A model generated the notes under the pieces. That model saw nothing but the letters and a program-made list of their open reading frames with translations. It did no database searches and was not told the DNA's origin. A stretch of DNA of 27,767 nucleotides from Sanguinoderma infundibulare (taxonomy: Eukaryota > Basidiomycota > Agaricomycetes > Polyporales > Polyporaceae), in NCBI GenBank assembly GCA_032821775.1, contig JAVLRN010000042.1:1-27767 (forward strand), read 5' to 3'. Position 1 is the first letter of the stretch, and every line of letters begins with the position of its first letter. A program made the position numbers and the translations under genes. Shown here piece after piece: positions 1 through 8,400 of this stretch.

Positions 1-156
1 GGGTCAGTGTACGAAAGAATTTATGTGAATAAAGATTCATTAGATATGATTAAACCAACATTGATTACACATTTACATGAATCAATGCTTTATAAAGTAA
101 ATGTAGAGAAAGTTTTTAAACAAGATACAAGATACAAGATACCGAAGGTTTCATAA
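1..156 (+). CDS. LAGLIDADG homing endonuclease, C-terminal fragment (rnl mL2500 intron)
   Basis: An open frame runs from base 1 to a TAA at 154-156, giving about 51 residues. It contains IYVNKDSLDMIKPTL followed by HLHESMLYKV. This matches the usual last segment of single-chain LAGLIDADG homing endonucleases, where the pattern is roughly 'I..K.S...L...V.P..H.SMLYKL'. The LAGLIDADG motifs themselves would lie upstream of the window, so catalytic competence cannot be judged. The gene would cut the intron-less rnl allele to spread the intron. The last ~17 residues, with the repeated QDTRYK, look like a non-conserved tail. Confidence 0.7.
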   Translation, partial: GSVYERIYVNKDSLDMIKPTLITHLHESMLYKVNVEKVFKQDTRYKIPKVS

Positions 157-509
157 GTGACTCTGATATAATCTCAGATATAGACATATTTGATATATAA
201 TTTTAGTTTATAGCAGATTATACATCGGGGAATCTAATTAGAAATAATTATTTAGACATTGGCTATATGCTGGAACACCCTTAGAGCTTTAAGTACTCCG
301 GCTGGAGTTAAAATCTTAAAGATTGGGCAATCAGCAGGGAAGTTACTTATTTAGGTAATAGCTACTGTAAAATAGGTAACCCCTCAACGACTACACGCCA
401 ACATCTAGTGCTAACATAAGGGTATTATTATGCTGGATGAAGATATAGTCTAATCTTAATTGAAAGATTAAGCCCTTAGGGGGGTATATATTTTATATAC
501 TAATAAATG
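1..509 (+). mobile_element. Group I intron at rnl site mL2500 (3' part; 5' end outside window)
   Basis: This is the 3' portion of a group I intron in the large-subunit rRNA gene. After the endonuclease tail (stop at 156) comes a group IB-like core: a block beginning ATGCTGGAACACCC near 277, a Q-like element AATCAGCAGG near 329, an R-like ACGACTACACG near 388 and an S-like AAGATATAGTC near 441. The last intron base is G509. The exon resumes at 510 with the equivalent of E. coli 23S C2501, which places the insertion after U2500 beside the peptidyl-transferase centre, a site known to carry introns in fungi. The 5' splice site and P1 lie outside the window. Confidence 0.85.
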
Positions 510-593
510 CGATGTCGACTCAACCTATCCTCCGGGGGTAGAAGCTTGGAAGGGTTCGGCTGTTCGCCGATTAAAAGGTTACGCGAGTTGGGT

Positions 594-1639
594 TTAAATA
601 ACACAATATAAAAAATATTCTTAATCAAAGAAGTGTAAATTTAATGCTAACATATTTTATTAAAAATACACAATACAATGAATAATAATAATAATAATAC
701 AATGAATAATAATAATATTAATACTAATTTACCATTAGAACTTAACTCAATATTAATAGGTATAATGTTAAGTGATGGAGGATTATATAGATCTTCTCCT
801 ACAGCTAATGTTAGATTTGAAATGAGTTTTGGAGAAAAATATAAATCTTTAGCTTTTCATATTGGTGAATTATTTAAAGATTATATGAGTAATCCAGTAA
901 AACCTATAGAAATTAAAGGTAAAAATAAAGTTTATATTAACTATAGACTTAAAACAAAAACTTTACCTGTATTTAATTCATACTATGAAATGTTTTATAA
1001 ATTTAACCATTTAACAAATAAATATGTAAAAATAGTTCCAGATAATATACTTGATTTGATGGATCCTATTGTTTTAGCATATTTAATACAAGGAGATGGT
1101 AATTTTGACAAGAGTAGGAAAAGAGTTAGAATTTATACTAATAGTTATCAAAAACTAGAAGTTGAAAATTTAGCTTTGGCTATTAAAACTAAATTAAATA
1201 TATATACAGCACCACTTCATGATAGAAAAGATCAATGGATTCTAACTATCGGTGCTAATAATTTAGATTTATTAAGAAAAATAGTTATACCTTATTTTCA
1301 TTCTACAATGTATTATAGATTAGGTTTATAATTTATATTGATAATAAGCCCCATCTTATCACGTTTTGAATAAGATGAAAACTGGATAAATTGCAAGGAA
1401 CACTGTGTTTAACAGTCAATTTGCAGCCAAGCGTGAAATAGTGAATAATTGTTTATCCTAAGCAATTAACATTTCTTGAAGGTTTAACGACTAACAGGTG
1501 AGTAGCACTAACAATAAACCTGACACGAATATCCGGCATTCTATCTTCTTGACATAGGAGAAAGTGAATGATGACATAGTCTGAACAATAACGTGAGTTA
1601 TTGAAGTAATGAATAAAATGCATTACGATAACATAATTG
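594..1639 (+). mobile_element. Group I intron at rnl site mL2584
   Basis: The 5' exon ends GAGTTGGGT at 593 and the intron ends at G1639. Joining 593 to 1640 restores GGGTTTAATACGACGTGAG, colinear with E. coli 23S after U2584. The exon GGGU can pair with GCCC at 1348-1351, just after the endonuclease stop, which would put the ORF inside the P1 loop. Downstream is a group IA-like core with CAATTTGCAGCCAAG near 1419, GAAGGTTTAACGACTAACAGG near 1479 and ACATAGTCTGAAC near 1575. The cox3 intron core resembles it (GCAGCCAAG, GGTTCAACGACTA, AATAGTCTGAAC). Subgroup assignment is by eye only. Confidence 0.85.
678..1331 (+). CDS. LAGLIDADG homing endonuclease, 217 aa (rnl mL2584 intron)
   Basis: Two LAGLIDADG motifs are visible: ILIGIMLSDGG at residues 25-35 with acidic D33, and VLAYLIQGDGN at 131-142 with D140. 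The C-terminus reads IVIPYFHSTMYYRLGL, the usual end of this family. The length (217 aa) fits a compact two-motif monomer. No internal stop or shift is seen, so it looks intact. The first ~16 residues are almost all asparagine, from an AAT-rich microsatellite. A later start is possible because the conserved part begins near residue 20. It is free-standing inside the intron and not fused to an upstream reading frame, as expected in an rRNA gene. Confidence 0.88.
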   Translation: MNNNNNNTMNNNNINTNLPLELNSILIGIMLSDGGLYRSSPTANVRFEMSFGEKYKSLAFHIGELFKDYMSNPVKPIEIKGKNKVYINYRLKTKTLPVFNSYYEMFYKFNHLTNKYVKIVPDNILDLMDPIVLAYLIQGDGNFDKSRKRVRIYTNSYQKLEVENLALAIKTKLNIYTAPLHDRKDQWILTIGANNLDLLRKIVIPYFHSTMYYRLGL

Positions 1640-2005
1640 TTAATACGACGTGAGTCAGTATGGTCCCTATCTTCTGGAGGGATAAATAGTAAAAAGGGGC
1701 AGACCTTCTAGTACGAAAGGATCAATAGGCTGTGTTTCTCTAGTGTACCAATTGTTTCTTTCTTTTTTTTTTTATTAAATTTATTTTATTAAATTTAAAA
1801 AGATTTAAGCATAGTTGGGTAGCCACAAACATGATAGATAAGCGCTGAATGAATATTAAGCAGGAAGCTATCCCCTAGATACTATCTTATTGATTAATTT
1901 TTAATCAATATTAATAAGAAATAGAACATTTCTAAATAGGATGCAAATGTAAGTGCTGTAAAGTATTTAGTTTAGCATTACTAATTTATTATGTAGACTG
2001 GATGT

Positions 2006-2574
2006 TAATAATTGTTATTTTTAATAAAAAATTTTAAAAACTATAAGCAAGTCAACTTGTTATTAAATAAAAAAATTTTACTTTTTTTTAACTTACTTTA
2101 TTATATAGATAGAATATGTTATATTCTGTAAGAAATTAACTGTTTCTATTCTATTCAATAATTTGTATTCTATTTGTTTAAATAAAATTAAATTAAATTA
2201 ATAAGTCTAATCTTAATCAAACTTAAATTTAAATTTGAATTTGAAAATAATCAATCATTTAATTGATTATTTGATAAAGATATCACATTCCCTTTTGCTT
2301 AAAATGATAAATTTAAAAATAGTATTTTTTTAAAATACCTTTATAAAATAAAAATTAAAAGAACTAGTATTGATAAAAAAAAATCAATATTAAATCAAGC
2401 AATCATATATTTTATTATTAATATAAACATTAATATTATAATAAACTATCATTATATTATTATATCTTTATAGATATTACTATGAAGTCATTATTGACAA
2501 ATTATAAATATGCTAACAGAAAAAAATTAAATTTTATTAAATATAACAAAAGTTTAATAAAAAATCAAATAAAT
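2006..2574 (+). other. AT-rich spacer between rnl and cox3
   Basis: No tRNA or plausible gene was seen here. There are runs of A and T and a short inverted repeat, AATAATCAAT and ATTGATTATT, around 2245-2272. An open frame in phase with cox3 begins at ATG 2482 and would add 31 poorly conserved residues to that gene. Transcript processing sites may lie here, but none could be identified. Confidence 0.6.
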
Positions 2575-4936
2575 ATGTTATTAAACATAAATCGTAATTT
2601 ATTTCAAAGTTTTCCATTCCATTTAGTGACTATATCTCCATGGCCTATTTTAGTTAGTTTTTCATTATTAAATTTAACAATAGGAGCAGTATTATCAATG
2701 CATGGTTATGGTGATTTTACATTTATGTTAGGTTTAGCTTCAACAGGTTTAGGTATGTTATTATGGTTTAGAGATATAATTTTAGAAGCAACTTATTTAG
2801 GTTGTCACACTACTCAAGTACAAAAAGGATTAACAATAGGAGTAATCTTATTTATTGTTAGTGAAGTATTTGCATTCTTATCTGTATTCTGGGCATTTTT
2901 CCATTCTAGTTTAAGTCCAAGTGTAGAAATTGGAGGGGTTTGGCCACCACAAGGAATAGAAGCATTATCAGCATTTGGAATACCATTATTAAATACTTTC
3001 TTATTGTTAAGTAGTGGATCAACTATAACATACGGACACCATGCATTAATTAAAGGAGATAGAAAAAGAGCAATAATAGGTGGTTTATTAACTATTATCT
3101 TAGCTATTGTTTTTACTGCTTTACAATATGTTGAATATTTTAATGCTACATTTACTATTACTGATTCAGTTTTTGGTACAACATTCTATGCTTCAACAGG
3201 TTTACATGGGTTAATAAAATTAGCCCCTACCAAAATAAATAATAAAAATTCCGTATATATTAGAAAAGTTCACTCCGATATTAAAAAATAGATACATCAT
3301 TTTTAGAATGGCTTCCAGGTTTTGTAGATGCTGAAGGTAATTTTAATATTAGTTTGAGAAACTACACAAGTCAAGACAATAAATACAATAGTTTAATACT
3401 TACTTTTCAAATAGGTCTTCATCTAGACGATTTAGATGTTTTAAAGTTTATACAAAAAAAACTAGGATGCGGAAAAATATCTATTTCGAAAAACAGATGT
3501 AATTTTTTTGTCAATGATCAAGCTTCATTAATAAATATTATTGTCCCAGTTTTTAATTTAGTTCCATTAAAGAGTTCTAAATATTTTCAGTTTTTAATCT
3601 TTGAAAAAGCAGTTAATTTAATTAAAAACAAAGGTCATCTTACCGATAGTGGAAGAAATGAAATGATAAAGTTTTATCATGAATTAAAAAATCCTTCCAT
3701 CTATTTAGAGGCAAGTCCAGCCCTATCACACTTAAATAAATATTGGTTAGGTGGTTTCGTTGATGGTGATGCCTCATTTTCAGCACATCTTAATAGACCT
3801 GTGTTAAAATTTGAAAATCATGTTAAAGAATTACCATTATTTAGGGCCATAGTAGACTATTTTCAATTTGGTAATATAAATATAAATAGTCCTAGAAATA
3901 ATTCTAACCAAATGGTAACATTAGAATTTAACAACATCCATTTTTTAAAAAATGTCATTGTTCCGCTTTTTACTAGTACTAAATTATTAAATAGTAAGAA
4001 ATTAAAAGATTTTAATGATTTTTGTATTTTAGTTAATATTTATTATAATGGTTATCATACCATACCGGAAGGTGAATCTTTAGCTAGAGAAATAACAAGT
4101 AATTGGAATAATTTTAGATTATCAACTTTTAAAACATCATTGCCATCTAAAGAAGTCCAAGATTTTAATAAAAAGTATCAAATACTATTTAATATTCCTT
4201 CACCATATATCATTAAAAATGGTGGCTTAAGATTTTATAGAAATACTTTAAAATTAGTATCTGATAAAATAAAAATAACAGCTCTTGATCTTTTAAATAA
4301 TGAATTCGTTTTTTCAAGCATTAGTGAATGTAGTAGAATATTACAGATAGATAGATCTATTATAAAAAAATATTTACTTAACGGTCAAATTTACAAAAAT
4401 TATAGATTTAAATTTAACAGTATTATTTATTTTGACAGAAAAGAGGGTTAATTGCATAGAAACCCTCATCTTAGCGGGAGGACAATTTGCAGCCAAGCTT
4501 ATATTAAACATAATTATTCTATATATTTTTATATACTTTTCTTTGTTTTTAAGAATAATCATATTTTGTTTTTATTAAAAAAAGAAATAGAATTGTGCAA
4601 ATAAAGATTAATATTTGAAGGTTCAACGACTAGAAAGTGAGTATTTATGTAAACAATAATCTTTCCACGGATCCCCTCCAATAGATTAATCTATTGATGA
4701 AATAGTCTGAACAACAGCGTAAGTTGTTGAAATAATATTAAATGTATTATGATAACAAATTTGTACATGTTATTATAGGAACAATATTTATTGCAGTAGG
4801 TTTCTTTAGAATAATCAATTATCATTTAACAAATAGTCACCATATTGGATATGAAGCAAGTATCTTATACTGGCACTTTGTAGATGTGGTATGGTTATTT
4901 TTATTTATTGCAGTATATTACTGGGGTGGAAACTAA
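2575..4936 (+). CDS. cox3: Cytochrome c oxidase subunit 3, two exons
   Basis: Complex IV subunit of the inner membrane. Exons are 2575-3211 and 4764-4936, splitting a codon so the junction reads GLHG-L-HVIIGT. The protein contains [40 protein letters not shown] and WPPQGI, all typical of Cox3, and ends YYWGGN. Starting at ATG 2575 gives exactly 269 residues, the usual fungal length. An in-frame ATG at 2482 would add 31 lysine/asparagine-rich residues and is judged less likely. One group I intron lies in the conserved GLHG region. The gene sits 3' of rnl and 5' of nad4L on the same strand. Confidence 0.96.
3212..4763 (+). mobile_element. Group I intron in cox3
   Basis: The 5' exon ends CATGGGT at 3211 and the terminal G is 4763. 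GCCC at 3223-3226 can pair with the exon GGGU, with U·G at the splice site (P1). The endonuclease ORF fills most of the 5' two-thirds. The core follows: CAATTTGCAGCCAAGC near 4482, GAAGGTTCAACGACTAG near 4616 and GAAATAGTCTGAAC near 4699. This is a group IA-like arrangement similar to the mL2584 intron. Joining the exons keeps the Cox3 frame and sequence. Confidence 0.88.
3288..4451 (+). CDS. LAGLIDADG homing endonuclease with C-terminal NUMOD1-like domain; 5' frameshift
   Basis: The protein carries two LAGLIDADG motifs: [11 protein letters not shown] (bases ~3312-3344) and [12 protein letters not shown] (~3744-3780), with acidic residues at both active-site positions. The C-terminal ~60 residues ([21 protein letters not shown]...[15 protein letters not shown]) resemble a NUMOD1/IENR1-type DNA-binding module. 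The reading frame leaving cox3 exon 1 ends at TAG 3289-3291. The endonuclease frame is offset by one and its upstream stop is at 3282-3284. One more A in the run at 3283-3288 would fuse it to exon 1 like the other intron ORFs here. The start is therefore uncertain: ATA 3288, a later TTG at 3354, or an exon fusion broken by a base deletion or assembly error. Confidence 0.75.
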   Translation: MDTSFLEWLPGFVDAEGNFNISLRNYTSQDNKYNSLILTFQIGLHLDDLDVLKFIQKKLGCGKISISKNRCNFFVNDQASLINIIVPVFNLVPLKSSKYFQFLIFEKAVNLIKNKGHLTDSGRNEMIKFYHELKNPSIYLEASPALSHLNKYWLGGFVDGDASFSAHLNRPVLKFENHVKELPLFRAIVDYFQFGNININSPRNNSNQMVTLEFNNIHFLKNVIVPLFTSTKLLNSKKLKDFNDFCILVNIYYNGYHTIPEGESLAREITSNWNNFRLSTFKTSLPSKEVQDFNKKYQILFNIPSPYIIKNGGLRFYRNTLKLVSDKIKITALDLLNNEFVFSSISECSRILQIDRSIIKKYLLNGQIYKNYRFKFNSIIYFDRKEG

Positions 4937-5199
4937 TTTATAATTTATAATCTCTATCACCGGTAGAAATAAATAATCTATTAAATAGATAGATATTCAA
5001 ATAAAAATATTATAAATTATTATTCTATGTATAACCATAAAAATATAGTTTAATATTTATATAATTATATTTTATAAAAAAATCAAAGGGATAAAAATAT
5101 GAAAACCCTATTTATAAAATAATTTAACATAAAATGAAGTAGTCTTCATTTTCTTTTCATATTATTGGTACCCAAAGGATAAGCTAAATATTTAAACCT
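4937..5199 (+). other. Spacer between cox3 and nad4L with a hairpin
   Basis: No gene was seen. A perfect 9-bp stem, AAAATGAAG (5131-5139) and CTTCATTTT (5144-5152) with loop TAGT, lies about 48 bases before the nad4L start, followed by a T-rich stretch. A CACCGGTAGAAATAAA motif near 4958 resembles one downstream of nad5 near 12992. AAAGGG/CCCT can also pair around 5085-5110. Roles in RNA processing are conjecture. Confidence 0.5.
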
Positions 5200-5466
5200 A
5201 TGAATTTATCATTATTTTTATTTTTAATTGGTGTTTTAGGATTTATTTTAAATAGAAAAAACATAATATTAATGATTATAGCAATAGAAATAATGCTATT
5301 AGCTGTAACCTTATTAGTGTTAATAAGTTCATTTAGTTTTGACGATGCTATCGGACAAAATTTTAGTATCTTTATTATATCAATAGCAGGTGCAGAATCA
5401 GTAATAGGTTTAAGTATTTTAGTTGCTTTTTATAGATTAAGAGGAAATATCTCTTTAAGAACATAA
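5200..5466 (+). CDS. nad4L: NADH dehydrogenase subunit 4L
   Basis: An 88-residue hydrophobic protein of complex I with three membrane segments. It includes [19 protein letters not shown], with the conserved intramembrane glutamate in the IEIML stretch, and [21 protein letters not shown] near the end, both characteristic of Nad4L. Its TAA stop (5464-5466) shares its last A with the ATG of nad5. This one-base overlap is common in fungi and implies a shared transcript and possibly coupled translation. The start at 5200 matches the usual MNL/MSL beginning and length. Confidence 0.97.
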   Translation: MNLSLFLFLIGVLGFILNRKNIILMIIAIEIMLLAVTLLVLISSFSFDDAIGQNFSIFIISIAGAESVIGLSILVAFYRLRGNISLRT

Positions 5467-8400
5467 TGTATTTATCAATATTAATTTTTCCTTTATTAGG
5501 GAGTTTTGTTTCAGGTTTATTAGGTAGAAAAATAGGTGTGACTGGTGCTCATATCATCACATGTACTTGCTTAATAATATCATCAATTTTAGCTACTTTA
5601 GCTTTTTATGAAGTAGGTTTATGTGGTTCTCCAGTATTAGTTCATTTATGTTCATGGATGGATTCAGAAATATTAAGTATTCAATGGGAATTTTTATTTG
5701 ATCAATTAACAGTATCAATGTTTATACCTGTACTTTATATTTCATCTTTAATCCATATTTTTTCTACTAATTATATGGCAGAAGATCCTCACAATCAAAG
5801 GTTCTTTTCTTATTTATCATTATTCACATTCTTTATGTTAGTATTAGTTTCTGGTGCTAATTATTTTGTAATGTTTGTAGGTTGGGAAGGTAAATTAAAT
5901 TGCCTTAAATGGTATTATCTTAATAATCTTTATTGGTGTCCTAGCGAATTTAATATTGTTTTATTTTCATTACCATTGCATATATCTGAGCAAATAAATA
6001 AAACAAGAATAACTTCCTTAGAAAGAATAGGTCCTCATAATATAGATATAATTTCCATAATAATAGGTTCATTATTAGGTGATGGTCATTTAGAAAAAAG
6101 AAAAAAAGGAATAGGAACTAGAATGAAATTTGAACAATCAAATAAAAATGTAGAATATTTAATGTGGTTTCATTCTTATTTATCTACTAGAGGTTATTGT
6201 AATATTAATAAACCTAAACTAAAAAAAAGAATTAGAAAAAATGGGGAAATATATTTTCATTATAGTATAAATACTTATACTTTTTCTAGCTTTAATTGGA
6301 TTCATGATATGTTTTATACCTTATGTGAAGGAAAATATGTTAAAATAATACCTCATAATATAGAACAAATTTTAAGTCCACTTGCTTTAGCTATATGGTT
6401 TATGGATGATGGTAGTAAATTAAAAAAAGGAGCAAAAATAGCTACTAATTGTTTTACATATAAAGAAACTTTCACAATTATGTGAAATATTAAAAAACAA
6501 ATTCAATCTTACAGTTACAATACACTCAGGAGGAAAAAATAAAGGATATACTTTATATGTTTCTAGTCAATCTATGTCTACTTTTTCTAATATTATTAAA
6601 CCTTATATGGTATCTACTTTATATTATAAATTAGGAGATTATTAATTTAATACCATAGTAAAAAAATGTAAATCTTTAGAAAAATTGAAATGAAGAATAA
6701 AGATTCATTTATATTTAATTCATTATGAATATGAATATGAATAACATTTTTTTGCGACATTATTGAAAACGATCAAAAATTAATAAGCTTTTTTTTATAG
6801 ATCGTCGGTTTCATTTTAAATCGCTATCGACTAGTTCAATAATGGGTGCCTGAAATGGTGCTTAATGCATAGTCAGAATCTTCATCTTTGTTTCAACCTA
6901 ATTTGACAATGATGTCAAGGCATGAAGTAAAACCTGATAGGTGTTCAATGTACAGGAAATAAAGAAAAAAGCTTTCTATATGTGTCACAATTAGACCTAT
7001 AGAGAAATTATATAATTTAAATTTCTTTATTTTAAGATTTGATTGGAGTAGTTTCTTATTTATTAATTAACTTCTGGTTTACTAGAATTCAAGCTAATAA
7101 AGCAGCAATATTAGCCTTAACTATGAATAGAGTAGGTGCTTTGAGAGGTAGGATCTCTCTATTGTGCCTAAAACTATCAAAGTCCGGGGACGCCCTAAAG
7201 CTTATGATACCAAGCTATCTTCGAAAGGCTATAAGTGGCCAGACTAATACTCTGGGTATGGTAACAAGTCATAAGATGAGTGAAAACGAAATGGGTTATC
7301 GCGGATCTAAGTCAGAATTTATTAAACAAAACCCACAGCCAAATTATATAAATTCTGTAAAAGAGCAACGAGTAGATGGTAGTTGGAGCAATTCTTTATT
7401 AAGTAATTAGCTCTTAAGGTGTACTCTAATGGGTTTCGAAAGAAACTATCAAATCAAAGTCCTTTCTAAACAATTAAAAAATAAAACAAATTTTTGTACC
7501 AGCGCCTATGCGCAAGTTCAATTAACTAAGTTAGATCCTTGGTTTGTGACTGGTTTTTGCGACGGTGAAGCTTCTTTCAGTGTATCCATATCTATAGATA
7601 AACGGATAAAAGGAAGAGTTGGATGGACCGTAAAACCGAGTTTTCAAATCTCTTTACATTCTAGGGATATGAAATTATTATTACAATTACAATAATTTTT
7701 TGCCTGCGGAAGCATCGTTAGCAAAAATAACCGAAGCGAAAAAAGCTTTAGAGTAAACTCACTTCATGATTTAACAAATTTTATAATACCACACTTTGTA
7801 AATTTTCCTTTACTTTCTCAAAAAGCTGCGGATTTTGAATTATTTAAACAAATTGTTAACCTTATTAACACTAAGGTTCACTTGACTGACGTAGGATTAC
7901 TGCAAATTATTAATATTAGAGCCTCAATGAACTTAGGCCTATCTGGTTTGCAAAAATCTGAGTTTGTTAATTATAAACCAGTGCCTCGACCAATTATTAA
8001 ATATACTGAAATTCCAAATCCTAATTGGATAGCAGGATTTGCAAGCGCTGAAGGTTGCTTTTTAGTTACTATTTCTAAATCTAATAAAAATAAAATAGGT
8101 CAAATTGTTCAATTAATCTTTAAAATTTCGCAACATCATAGAGACAAAATTTTATTAGAGTTAATAACTAAATATTTGAATTGTGGTGCCGTTTATTATC
8201 ACAGTGAAAATGCTAAAGTTTTTAAAGTGGGTAAATTTGTAGACATTAATAATAAAATTATTCCTTTTTTTAAAGCTTATTCAATTAAGGGGATCAAACA
8301 ATTAGATTTTCAAGATTTTTGTGGAATTGCTACTTTAATAGGTGAAGGTAAGCATCTAAGCCCTATAGGAATAGCTAAAATTCAATTAATCAAAGATAAA

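Larger units (their letters stand above)
510..2005 (+). rRNA. rnl: Large-subunit rRNA, 3' part of domain V and domain VI (partial, split)
   Basis: Exon 510-593 corresponds to E. coli 23S about 2501-2584, including GGCTGTTCGCC (A-loop region) and TACGCGAGTTGGGT. The second exon starts at 1640 with TTAATACGACGTGAG, where E. coli has TTAGAACGTCGTGAG. It runs through GGTCCCTATCT, the sarcin-ricin loop (CTAGTACGAAAGGA, about 1710) and GGGTAGCC. Its last recognisable helix is around 1935-1998, comparable to E. coli H101. An AT-rich insertion with a T-run lies near 1755-1800. The upstream rnl is outside the window and the exact 3' end is uncertain by about 25 bases. One intron (594-1639) interrupts the shown part. 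Confidence 0.93.

Noticed and set aside
4374..4562. Minus-strand ORF over the cox3 intron
   Set aside because: It is the reverse of the endonuclease C-terminus and intron core, and its protein has no recognisable features. The same applies to minus-strand frames at 9241-9450, 15040-15330, 18762-18968, 24654-24872 and 24885-25106.
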